Position numbers and translations under genes: made by a program. From assembly GCA_012520755.1 (NCBI GenBank), contig JAAYNS010000007.1, forward strand, positions 1 to 32,619: a stretch of DNA of 32,619 nucleotides, in the 5' to 3' direction. The first letter of the stretch is position 1; the number at the start of each line of letters is the position of its first letter. The notes below the pieces were generated by a model that made no database searches, was not told the DNA's origin, and saw only the letters and a list, made by a program, of their open reading frames with translations. Of this stretch, positions 10,088-19,054 are shown piece by piece. The DNA is from Tissierellia bacterium. GTDB lineage: Bacteria; Bacillota; Clostridia; Tissierellales; Tissierellaceae.

Positions 10088-10219
10088 TTTTTGTATCTCC
10101 TATATCTTTTTTTATTAATGCCCTCTTATTATACAATAAAATCCTTATTAATAGTGCTATTTCTGAAATTTTCTGTTAGAATATATTAATGGCAACTGAT
10201 CAATAAAGGAGAAATCAAT

Positions 10220-11149
10220 ATGAGTTTAATAAAAGGAGAAATATTTTTAACTTTAACTGCTATTATTTGGGGGACATCATTTGTATCCCAAAAACTAGGA
10301 ATGGATTATCTAGAACCATTTACTTTTGGTGCTGCTAGATTTTTATTAGGAGCCCTAATACTAATTCCAATAATTATTTATTTAGATAAGAAAGAAAAAA
10401 CTAATGACAATAAAGCTGAAACAAAATCTAATTACAAAAATAAAGATTTAGTAATAGCTGGCTTGATTTGTGGCGTTGCATTATTTTGTGGTGCTTCCTT
10501 ACAACAAATAGGGCTTATTTATACATCAGCTGGAAAATCAGCTTTCTTAACTACCTTATATATAGTGTTAATCCCTATTTTTGGCCTCTTCTTGAAAGAA
10601 AGGATTAATGGTCAAATCTGGATAAGCGTTATTCTTGCTACTATAGGTTTATACTTTTTAAGTATTAATGAAAATTTCACTATGAGAAAAGGAGATGCTA
10701 TAGTATTACTTGCTACTGTTTTCTGGGCAATTCAAATTATTGTGGTTGGTAAGTACGCATCAAGAGTTAATAGTTTAAAACTATCTGTCTTCCAATTTGT
10801 AGTCGCAGGTATATTATCAATCATTTCTGCTTTAATATTTGAAGAGCCAAATCTTAAGACTATTATAGATTGCGCAGGCCCAATATTATATACAGGAATA
10901 ATGGTAGTTGGAGTGGCTTATACTCTTCAAATTATAGGTCAGAAAACTACACCACCAACTACTGCTTCCATAATTATGAGTACGGAGTCAATTTTCGCAG
11001 CAATAAGTGGAGCACTTTTTTTAAATGAAATCATGTCATTAAGAGAGTTGTTTGGAAGTATTTTAATGTTTGCTGCAGTTATCCTAACACAAGTAAAATT
11101 TCCTGAAAGAGAAATTAGAGACGTCAAAGAAGTTAATGAAGTTAATTAA
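10220..11149 (+). CDS. EamA/DMT superfamily transporter
   Basis: 309 aa, two EamA repeats (LTAIIWGTSFVSQKLG; FWAIQIIVVGKYA; SIIMSTESIFAAISGALFLNE). Confidence 0.93.
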   Translation: MSLIKGEIFLTLTAIIWGTSFVSQKLGMDYLEPFTFGAARFLLGALILIPIIIYLDKKEKTNDNKAETKSNYKNKDLVIAGLICGVALFCGASLQQIGLIYTSAGKSAFLTTLYIVLIPIFGLFLKERINGQIWISVILATIGLYFLSINENFTMRKGDAIVLLATVFWAIQIIVVGKYASRVNSLKLSVFQFVVAGILSIISALIFEEPNLKTIIDCAGPILYTGIMVVGVAYTLQIIGQKTTPPTTASIIMSTESIFAAISGALFLNEIMSLRELFGSILMFAAVILTQVKFPEREIRDVKEVNEVN

Positions 11150-11197
11150 GATAGTTTTACCTACATTTCTGCTTGTTTAGAATAATTAACCCAAAAT

Positions 11198-11238
11198 AAA
11201 ATAGGTAGCTCAGAGTAAAAGTCTAAACTACCTATTTT
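11198..11238. terminator. Bidirectional terminator between EamA and SAM-transferase genes
   Basis: AAAATAGGTAG ... CTACCTATTTT (11-bp arms) between convergent genes. Confidence 0.8.
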
Positions 11239-11244
11239 GTCTTA

Positions 11245-12210
11245 TTATTTACTTATACTTACTACCCATTCAAAACCAGAGTATACGCCATATTCTTCTG
11301 AAAAATTGCCCATATTTATGGCAAATGCAGCCTTAAGCTCTGAGTTCATATATATTAGGTCCTTACCTTCTTCTACATCTCCAAAGGTATTTACATAAGG
11401 AATCTTCTTTTCATAGACTACTTGATCTTCATAAGTAATTTTTACTGTCAATTCATCTCCAATTTTCACTCCATATTCCTCGAATAATTCTCTTGGAATA
11501 CTAGTCCACATGTTTCCATATGGTTGATCAATTACAGTCATAATTCCATGTATTGCATCATCTTTTATTTCTGGTTTTTGATAATCTATAGTCACTACTT
11601 CTTTCGGTAGTTCTTTACCTACCTCTTCAAAGGTTATGGCACCTGATGCAAGCCTTGCTCCAGTATATGCATATACATCTCTTCCATGAAATGTATAGGA
11701 CTTTTCAGAGTCTTTTAATCTATTTACAGCTTCATCTATCTCTCTAATTTCTGCTATTCCATACTTTTCAGCAACTAATGTAAGTGTACCATTATCTGGT
11801 GTTACAAAATATTGGCCAGCTTCTGTTTTTAATACTACAGACTTTCTATCTGTCCCTACCCCTGGATCGATAACCGATACGAACACTGTTCCCTCTGGCC
11901 AATATTCAGCAACTCCACTTAACCAGTATGCACCTTCCCAAATGTTATACGGTTCAATTTCATGAGTTAGATCAAACATCTTCAGTTTCGGGTTTACTCC
12001 AAAAGCTACACCTTTCATTGATGCAACAGCATCATTTTTTACCCCAAAATCAGTCTGAAAAACTAATGCCGAAGTATCAACACTTAATCTTGTTTCTTTT
12101 ACTGCAGGTTCTGCTTCTGCAAAACTTGAACATAAAGTCGGAGTCATTATAAACGATAGTGTCAATAAGAATACTACAAGCAAACTAAGTAAATTCTTTT
12201 TACCTCTCAT
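11245..12210 (-). CDS. Exported SAM hydroxide adenosyltransferase family protein (DUF62 / SAM_adeno_trans)
   Basis: LVFQTDFGVKNDAVASMKGVAFGVNP, VIDPGVGT, YFVTPDNGTLT, FHGRDVYAYTGARLASG motifs. N-terminal MRGKKNLLSLLVVFLLTLSFIMTPTLCSSFAEAE signal peptide. ATG 12210 preceded by aggagg. Confidence 0.88.
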   Translation of the reverse strand: MRGKKNLLSLLVVFLLTLSFIMTPTLCSSFAEAEPAVKETRLSVDTSALVFQTDFGVKNDAVASMKGVAFGVNPKLKMFDLTHEIEPYNIWEGAYWLSGVAEYWPEGTVFVSVIDPGVGTDRKSVVLKTEAGQYFVTPDNGTLTLVAEKYGIAEIREIDEAVNRLKDSEKSYTFHGRDVYAYTGARLASGAITFEEVGKELPKEVVTIDYQKPEIKDDAIHGIMTVIDQPYGNMWTSIPRELFEEYGVKIGDELTVKITYEDQVVYEKKIPYVNTFGDVEEGKDLIYMNSELKAAFAINMGNFSEEYGVYSGFEWVVSISK

Positions 12211-12317
12211 ATCAAATCCTCCTAAAGTATATTTTATATAATTATAGCACAAGATTTCTATTTAAGGTAAATGTTACCAAATATTATTAAAGACATCCTA
12301 TTAATTTAATACCTTTA

Positions 12318-12346
12318 TTGACTTGTCAATATTTAAGGTATAACAT
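12318..12346 (+). promoter_or_regulatory. Sigma-A promoter for the small Cys protein gene
   Basis: TTGACT-N17-TAACAT, overlapped by an imperfect dyad at 12309-12341. Confidence 0.65.
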
Positions 12347-12381
12347 AATTATAAACTAATATTATAACTTGGAGGTTGAAA

Positions 12382-12564
12382 ATGAAAAGCAAGACAAACT
12401 GTGATAATTGTGTATATTATGATTTTGATGATGAACTTGATTATTATGTATGTATGATGAAGTTAGACCAAGATGAAATGGAGCAATTCATGAATTATAG
12501 ATTTGATAATTGTCCATACTTTAAACTTTATGACGAATATAAAACCGTAAAAAAGCAAAACTAG
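12382..12564 (+). CDS. Small Cys-containing conserved protein (DUF6472-like)
   Basis: CDNCVYYDFDDELDYYVCMMKLDQDEMEQFM...NCPYFKLYDEYKTVKKQN pattern common in Clostridia; ggagg 6 nt before ATG 12382 (track start is an upstream TTG). Confidence 0.75.
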   Translation: MKSKTNCDNCVYYDFDDELDYYVCMMKLDQDEMEQFMNYRFDNCPYFKLYDEYKTVKKQN

Positions 12565-12728
12565 CATGTTCTTTGGTCATTACTTTTTGATTACCTTTAA
12601 TTACAGCTATCTTGTCCATGGACTTCACAAAAGCAAATTCCTTGTCAATTTGCTAGCTTTTGTTTTCATTTTTTATAATCACCGGCCTTCACCGACTAGT
12701 TTACACTCATGCTGAGCGAACTATAATA

Positions 12729-12757
12729 AAAGCCCGGCTACTAAGTAGCTAGGCTTT
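12729..12757 (-). terminator. Terminator of the 168-aa hypothetical gene
   Basis: Minus strand AAAGCC-ta-GCTAC-TTA-GTAGC-CGGGCTTTTATT hairpin plus T tract. Confidence 0.75.
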
Positions 12758-12772
12758 ACTTTAAAAATCTAA

Positions 12773-13279
12773 TTATTCTTTATCATTTTCAATATCATTT
12801 TCAACTTTATTGTTTCTATAGATAAATACTCTTGTTCCGTCACCCAATTCCGATTCTTCTATTTCTTCCCCATTAATAAATGCAGTTCCATCACCATTTA
12901 CTTGAATATCCAAATTTTGTCCACCTGCTGCTACCCTATATTGATTTGCAACTTCGTTTAAGGGAATGGCATCATAATCAAATGAGTCTATTATCGGTAC
13001 AACAACAATTACACTAACTTGTGTTGCATCTATTACAGAACTATTAGATTGTGCTCCAGTATTAATGTCGCCCCCCTCTACTCTATTGTTTTTTAAAGTT
13101 TGTTCATTCTCTTGTTCTACAGAAATTGTATTGGAGTTATCTATAATAAAAGTTTTACTAATAGGATTTTTGAAACATTTTTTTCTACTTGGAAATAGAC
13201 ACCTTCCTAGGGACTGCATACTAATAAAGTTTTCGTCTTCTGTTTCTGTTACCCAATAAATATTACGTGGTTTACACAT
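12773..13279 (-). CDS. Hypothetical protein, no family recognised
   Basis: 168 aa ORF with good RBS (aaggagt), upstream intergenic space and its own downstream terminator hairpin; Cys/Arg-rich N-terminus then polar linker and VSVIVVVPIID segment. Confidence 0.65.
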   Translation of the reverse strand: MCKPRNIYWVTETEDENFISMQSLGRCLFPSRKKCFKNPISKTFIIDNSNTISVEQENEQTLKNNRVEGGDINTGAQSNSSVIDATQVSVIVVVPIIDSFDYDAIPLNEVANQYRVAAGGQNLDIQVNGDGTAFINGEEIEESELGDGTRVFIYRNNKVENDIENDKE

Positions 13280-13471
13280 AAAAATACTCCTTTCTTGTAT
13301 TTTTAGTTTCGCATAGATTTGCTCAACATATTTATCTTATTGTTTAGCAAGATATACACTATAACTCATAAGTTGGTTAATATTTAAATTTTCTTATCAA
13401 GTTTTAATATATAAAACTCTTATAATATAATATGAAATGTATAAATTTAAGTGAAAGATATTATTACATAA

Positions 13472-13506
13472 AAAAACTACTTATTTTATATAAATAAGTA
13501 GTTTTT
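13472..13506 (-). terminator. Terminator of prsA-like gene
   Basis: AAAAACTACTTATTT / AAATAAGTAGTTTTT 15-bp arms, 5-nt loop. Confidence 0.85.
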
Positions 13507-13530
13507 CAAAATATTGGTTAGCTTTTTTTC

Positions 13531-14445
13531 TTAATCTGCTTTTTCTTGATTTATTGACTTTGGATCTGAAATCTCGCCAGTTATATTGTTAACAATTTTA
13601 TACTCTCCTAGCTTTTCTGTATACCATTGGCTATATGCATCATTTATTTTTGATTGAAACAATGCATCTTCTACATCTTTTATTTTATCTTCAAATACAG
13701 CTTCTTCTCCTTCATTATAATCATCTAATTTAATTATATGAAAACCAAAGTTTGTCTCTACAGGTTCACTTATCTCATTTATTTCCATTGAAAATACAGC
13801 TTCTTCAAAAGGTGCAACCATTTGTCCTCTTCCAAAGTAACCTAAGTCTCCACCATTTTCACTATTTGACAAATCTTTTGAATACTCTTTTGCTAATTTA
13901 GCAAAATCTTCACCATCATTTAGCTTAGATTTTACTTCATCAGCTATTTCTTTAGTTTCTACAAGGATATGACTTGCTTTGACCTGCTCTGGTTGATCAA
14001 ATGATACCTTATTACTTTCAAAGTACTCTTTCTTTTCTTCGTCAGTTATTTCAATATATGGAGCTAACAACTTTTTTAGCTTTATATTAGTCTCCGTATC
14101 ATTCTTTATATCATCATAACTATAACCAACATAAGTAAGGAAATTCTTAAACTCTTCTTCTCCACCATAATATTCTTCCATTTCAGTTAGTTCAGCTTCT
14201 ATTTCCTCATCAGTTACTTCTATATTTAGTTTTTTTACTTCTAGTTCCATAATCTTTTCAGCAATTAATGCATTCAGAACTTGTTGACCATTTTGAGCTA
14301 CTAATTGATCATAATATTCATCTTTAGTAATCTTTTCATCGTTAACTCTTGCTACTACAACTTCTTGTGAACAGCCTATAAGACTAATTGCCAATATTGT
14401 AATAACTCCAACAATTAGTAGACTTTTTATAAATTTTGATTTCAT
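13531..14445 (-). CDS. prsA: Peptidylprolyl isomerase lipoprotein, PrsA/parvulin type
   Basis: Lipobox (ISLIGCSQE), SurA_N-like region, rotamase motif VKASHILVETKEIADEVKSKL...FAKLAKEYSKDLSNSENGGDLGYFGRGQMVAPFEEAVF...VETNFGFHIIKL. Confidence 0.92.
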   Translation of the reverse strand: MKSKFIKSLLIVGVITILAISLIGCSQEVVVARVNDEKITKDEYYDQLVAQNGQQVLNALIAEKIMELEVKKLNIEVTDEEIEAELTEMEEYYGGEEEFKNFLTYVGYSYDDIKNDTETNIKLKKLLAPYIEITDEEKKEYFESNKVSFDQPEQVKASHILVETKEIADEVKSKLNDGEDFAKLAKEYSKDLSNSENGGDLGYFGRGQMVAPFEEAVFSMEINEISEPVETNFGFHIIKLDDYNEGEEAVFEDKIKDVEDALFQSKINDAYSQWYTEKLGEYKIVNNITGEISDPKSINQEKAD

Positions 14446-14554
14446 TAAGTACCCCTCTCTTATTATCAATAGTTACTATTCATTATTACATATTATAATG
14501 AACTAAATATGTTAATTTAATGATTATTAAGTGAAAAAAGATAGGCATAATAAA

Positions 14555-14585
14555 ATGGCTATCGGATTTTCTCTCTAATAGCCAT
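14555..14585 (-). terminator. Terminator of the oxidoreductase-GntR operon
   Basis: ATGGCTAT / ATAGCCAT arms followed on minus strand by TTTATTA. Confidence 0.65.
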
Positions 14586-14625
14586 ATTACCATAGATTTA
14601 TCTTTCCTACAATATTTAGTAAGAA

Positions 14626-15252
14626 TTAGTTTTCATTTTCTAAGAATTCTTTAACTGCATCATAGACTTTTTCATCACCTATTACTAACAATACATCCTC
14701 TAATTCAAAGGTATTATAAGGGCCCGGTGAAAGAATAGTTTCATTGTTTCTTCTAATTCCTACTATAGTGCCACCAGTGTGTTGCCAAAAGTTCACATGA
14801 CCTATAGATTGACCAATAAAAGTACACTTTTCGGTGACTTCTATTTCATATGGAGTAATTGCTGTAGTATTGCTATACCTACTTGAATAATCTATGATTT
14901 TATCTATAGTTAATAAGATTTCTTGTCCTAATTGATATTTTTGTTCAAGCAAAGATTGTAAGGTAGCTTTATAAGAAGCAACACTCTCAATATTTTTGAA
15001 TTTATTTATATACTTAAAAGCTTTATCTTTTGATAAAACTTTAATACCGCTGCCCCTATATGACTTAACTACATCTACGTCTTCTAAGAGTTTAATTGCT
15101 CTTCTAACCGTTTCAGGAGATACATTATACATTCCAGCTAATGTTGATCTTCCATGAATTCTATCTCCTTCTTTATAATCTTCCTTGTATATCATATTAG
15201 CAATATCTAGTGCAATTTCCTCATATTTTGACATTAAACTCTTATCATACAT
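14626..15252 (-). CDS. GntR-family regulator with RCK_C/TrkA_C domain (BusR-like)
   Basis: N-terminal GntR wHTH (GDRIHGRSTLAGMYNVSPETVRRAIKLLED); C-terminal RCK_C (EVTEKCTFIGQSIGHVNFWQHTGGTIVGIRRNNETILSPGPYNTFELEDVLLVIG). Confidence 0.88.
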   Translation of the reverse strand: MYDKSLMSKYEEIALDIANMIYKEDYKEGDRIHGRSTLAGMYNVSPETVRRAIKLLEDVDVVKSYRGSGIKVLSKDKAFKYINKFKNIESVASYKATLQSLLEQKYQLGQEILLTIDKIIDYSSRYSNTTAITPYEIEVTEKCTFIGQSIGHVNFWQHTGGTIVGIRRNNETILSPGPYNTFELEDVLLVIGDEKVYDAVKEFLENEN

Positions 15253-15300
15253 CTATTACACTCCCTAATATTATGATAGATATATATTAACACTAAATAG

Positions 15301-16968
15301 TTAAATTAACAAATCTAGCCTTTGGACTATTTCATCTCCACTTAAGGGCCGACCATCATATTTTAATATTCTGTCAGTACATTTCAAATCTGTAAATTCT
15401 TTAATTAGGCTTTCAAGTTGACCAGTAGAATTATGTTCTATATCTATTATCCTTTTTGCATTTCTACCTAATTCATTTAGTTTATTTGTAGGGAATGGCC
15501 AAATATCGCCATATATTAGTGCTCCTATGGAAAGGCCTTTTTCATTTAATCTATTAACTGCTTCTTTAACAGCCCCATATGTTGCCCCCCAACAAACTAT
15601 TAGGTTTTCAGGACTATCTGAACCTATAAACCAAGGCTCTTGAATTTCTTCTTTTAAACTATCTATTTTTCTAGCCCTTTTATCAACCATTTTTACCCTG
15701 TTATCAGCATCTTCGTCAATATTCCCATATTCATTATGCTCATGACTATCTACTAAGACTACTTGCCCTTTGATTTGGCCTGGTATTAATCTTGGGGATA
15801 TACCATTTTCTGTAAATTTGTATCTCTTATATCTTTCCTCAGTCACATCTGATTCTGTAGCTAAATGTCGTTCTATAGTAATCTTGCTGAAGTCAAAAGG
15901 TTCGTGTGTAATATTATAATTAGTCAAATACTCCTCAGTCATTAGGAGTACAGGAATTTGATATTTGTCTGCTAAATTAAATGCCCTTGCTGTTTGATAA
16001 AATGCATCTTCAGGTGACCTTAATGCTATTACCATCCTAAGGAATTCCCCATGTCCTGCATGTATCATAAATCTGAGATCTGCTTGCTCTGTTCTAGTTG
16101 CAAAGCCTGTTGCAGGACCTGTTCTTTGGGCATTAAACACTACTATTGGAGTCTCTATTATCCCCGCAAGACTCAAGGCTTCAACCATAAGAGCAAAACC
16201 ACCCCCTGATGAACCAGTCATTGCCCTTACACCAGCATATGATGCACCTAATGCCATGTTTAACGCTCCTACTTCGTCTTCAATTTGATCAACTACTATT
16301 CTCATTTCATTTGCATGTTTGGCAATATATGTCATTACACTTGAAGAAGGTGTCATAGGATAACCACAATAATACTTACATCCTGCAGCAATAGCTCCTA
16401 AAGCTAGTGCTTGATTACCGTTAATTAATATATTATTGTCTTCTCTTTTATCTATATTATATTTTCGCTCAAGTAATTCATAGCCTCTTTCTAAAGCTTG
16501 TCTATTAACTTCAAATATCTTTGGTGCAAGTTCATCTTCTAGTACTTTCTTACCAAGCTCTAAAGGCAAGCCCAAATAGTTTAATATTGCTCCTAGTCCT
16601 ACAGAAGAAGCCACCTTATCATTGTTTAAACTCTTAGCTGTTTCAACAAGGGGTAAATATATATAATCTTCATCCGTTGAAATATTCTTATCTAATATCA
16701 CTACTCCATCTTCTTTTAATCTATCTTTATGAAATTCTACAGATTCCTGATTAAAGGCATAAATCATATCTAGCTTTGTTGAGTAACTTGTAACAGGCTT
16801 ATCAGAAAATCTTATCTGCATAAAATTGTGACCGCCTCTTACCATTGACATAAAATTTTTATAAGTAAATACATGATACCCATATCTTTTTATTATTCTT
16901 TCTAGAAGGCCAACAGTTGTATCAATTCCTTGTCCAGCTGCTCCACCTATTAGTATTGTATAGTCCAA
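15301..16968 (-). CDS. 2-oxoacid:acceptor (ferredoxin) oxidoreductase subunit alpha (fused gamma-alpha)
   Basis: N-terminal gamma domain (IGGAAGQGIDTTVGLLERI) plus alpha domain (GNQALALGAIAAGCKYYCGYPMTPSSSVM, SSGGGFALMVEALSLAG). Confidence 0.94.
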   Translation of the reverse strand: MDYTILIGGAAGQGIDTTVGLLERIIKRYGYHVFTYKNFMSMVRGGHNFMQIRFSDKPVTSYSTKLDMIYAFNQESVEFHKDRLKEDGVVILDKNISTDEDYIYLPLVETAKSLNNDKVASSVGLGAILNYLGLPLELGKKVLEDELAPKIFEVNRQALERGYELLERKYNIDKREDNNILINGNQALALGAIAAGCKYYCGYPMTPSSSVMTYIAKHANEMRIVVDQIEDEVGALNMALGASYAGVRAMTGSSGGGFALMVEALSLAGIIETPIVVFNAQRTGPATGFATRTEQADLRFMIHAGHGEFLRMVIALRSPEDAFYQTARAFNLADKYQIPVLLMTEEYLTNYNITHEPFDFSKITIERHLATESDVTEERYKRYKFTENGISPRLIPGQIKGQVVLVDSHEHNEYGNIDEDADNRVKMVDKRARKIDSLKEEIQEPWFIGSDSPENLIVCWGATYGAVKEAVNRLNEKGLSIGALIYGDIWPFPTNKLNELGRNAKRIIDIEHNSTGQLESLIKEFTDLKCTDRILKYDGRPLSGDEIVQRLDLLI

Positions 16969-16987
16969 TCTTTTTCACCTACCCTTT

Positions 16988-17836
16988 TTAATAAAATTCC
17001 TTCATATATTTTTCAGCATCCATTGGATTAAGCTCAGCATCGACTAATGGCTCACCATTTTTTATAAAGTCAAAACTATCATCATAGGTGTCTTTTTCTA
17101 CTTTGTATAAAATCCCCAGTGGTATGCCATCATCCCACTCTAATGCTTTCTTGTAGGCATTCTCATAATCAGTATAATCATAATAATCCGGTAGATAGTA
17201 GGTATGATCCTTATACCACCTAAAAGTGTTTATTTTATTCCAAACAACACATGGTTGAAATATATCTAGATGTGCATATCCATTATAAGTAATAGCTTCT
17301 TTCATAAGATTTACAAGATGTGCTTTATCACCGGAAAACCCTCGTGCAACAAATCCAGCACCCATAGTTAGTGATAGGGCTAGAGGTTTAACTGGCTCTA
17401 ATTTTACTCCATCAAATTGTAATGTGGTTTTTTGTCCTCTAGCTGTTGTTGGTGACCCCTGCCCTTTGGTAAGTCCATAAATTTGATTATCATGTACAAA
17501 ATGGGCAATATTAACATTTCTTCTAATGGCATGAATGAAATGATTACCACCTTCACCATATGTATCTCCATCGCCTGATTCAACTATAACAGTTAGTTCT
17601 TTATTTGCTAATTTTACGCCTATTCCTGGAGGTAATGCTCTACCATGTAGACCATTAAAGCCATTTGCTCCAATATAATGTGGCATCTTTGCTGCTTGAC
17701 CTATACCCGTTACTATCACCGCATTATGTGGTTCAATATCTAATTCTTCCAGGGCTTGTTTTAAAGCATCTCTTATCATGTAATTACCACAACCTGGACA
17801 CCAGGTTGGATTATAAAGCTTGTATTCACAAGTCAT
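16988..17836 (-). CDS. 2-oxoacid:ferredoxin oxidoreductase subunit beta (TPP-binding)
   Basis: PTWCPGCGNYMIRDALKQAL, GIGQAAKMPHYIG, HGRALPPGIGVKLAN, VESGDGDTYGEGGNHFIHAIRRN TPP motif. ATG 17836 has better RBS spacing than 17842. Confidence 0.94.
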   Translation of the reverse strand: MTCEYKLYNPTWCPGCGNYMIRDALKQALEELDIEPHNAVIVTGIGQAAKMPHYIGANGFNGLHGRALPPGIGVKLANKELTVIVESGDGDTYGEGGNHFIHAIRRNVNIAHFVHDNQIYGLTKGQGSPTTARGQKTTLQFDGVKLEPVKPLALSLTMGAGFVARGFSGDKAHLVNLMKEAITYNGYAHLDIFQPCVVWNKINTFRWYKDHTYYLPDYYDYTDYENAYKKALEWDDGIPLGILYKVEKDTYDDSFDFIKNGEPLVDAELNPMDAEKYMKEFY

Positions 17837-17935
17837 AATCATGCCTCCTTAATTCTTATATTAATAAGACTATACCCATTTATATGCAAAACTATTGGAT
17901 TTGCAAAAAGTTTCTTAATATATTCTTTATAGACC

Positions 17936-19054
17936 TTATTTTTGATTTTTCGCCCCACTAATAGACTTTCTTCTGAATAAAAAAATCATACAAGTAATTA
18001 AGGGAATAATTATTATATAAATTACAAAAATGATTGCTAAATAGTTATTTAGGTCATTCCTAGTCCCAACAACTGGTCTCATCACTGTTATCCCAATTGA
18101 TACAATCCAAACAATAGTACTGACAATAAACAAGCATAGTTTATCATCTTCTCCTTTATTAAATATATCTCTGAGAATTTTCGTAGCTAAGTATAAAAGA
18201 ATATTTATTCTAAAAGTAATTGTTAATAACCACATCACAACAAAAACAGCTGCAATTCTTTCTACTATTCTTGCCAGATTTATTAATCTAACATATATTA
18301 GGAAAGGAAAAAGTGAATGTCTTGCATATTCTATTCCTAAAGCTCCTTGGGTTATAATTATAACAATGTTGAGTATTATCATATTAGTAATAAGACTACC
18401 AAAAAAAACCCTAGTCGAAATATTTTTATTTTTAAGTTCTGGCACCAACATTGCTATTATAATAATATCATTATACAAAGTGCTTAAGATTAATGCCCCT
18501 TTATTTATATCATTTATTGTACTATCTGAAAGTATAGGTAAGAACAATGAAAAGTCAACATTATTTATACCTAATACTATTAATACAAATAAAATAGAAT
18601 ATATAACTGGAATCAATAGATCCACTGATCTGAGAATAACTATTACACCTCTAGATGTCATGTAGATGCATACCATTAGCATAAGGGTTGTAATTAGATA
18701 ATTTGATGATTCTGGAAGAATAGAAGTGGTAACCAACTCAGTTTGTAAAATTATAGCATCAATTGTTAATATAATAAAATATATTAAGTAAAGAACACCC
18801 ATTAATCTACTTAAAGGTCTCCCATAAATACTTGTTACAAATCCTTTAACTGTGTCCTTATTAATTCTATTAGCTAAAAAAAGTATAGGCATAGATGATA
18901 TTGCAATATATAGGCATGCAACTATTACCATTACCCATTGGTCTTGATTATGTGGTGGTACATGCAATGCAAGAATACTAGATATTGAAAAAGAAAGCCT
19001 GGCAACTATCAGGAGTCCAAATAATTGTCTAGTTGGTATTTTTTCATTTTGCAT
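17936..19054 (-). CDS. Spore germination receptor subunit B (GerAB/ArcD/ProY family)
   Basis: About 10 TM transporter-like protein directly following gerAC and gerAA homologues; overlaps gerAC 3' end by 11 nt from the preferred ATG at 19054. Confidence 0.9.
   Translation of the reverse strand: MQNEKIPTRQLFGLLIVARLSFSISSILALHVPPHNQDQWVMVIVACLYIAISSMPILFLANRINKDTVKGFVTSIYGRPLSRLMGVLYLIYFIILTIDAIILQTELVTTSILPESSNYLITTLMLMVCIYMTSRGVIVILRSVDLLIPVIYSILFVLIVLGINNVDFSLFLPILSDSTINDINKGALILSTLYNDIIIIAMLVPELKNKNISTRVFFGSLITNMIILNIVIIITQGALGIEYARHSLFPFLIYVRLINLARIVERIAAVFVVMWLLTITFRINILLYLATKILRDIFNKGEDDKLCLFIVSTIVWIVSIGITVMRPVVGTRNDLNNYLAIIFVIYIIIIPLITCMIFLFRRKSISGAKNQK

Noticed and set aside
17843-17935. 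Possible sigma-54 promoter before the ferredoxin oxidoreductase operon (TTGCAAATCCAATAGTTTTGC)
   Set aside because: Lacks the GG of the -24 element; not a GG-N10-GC match.
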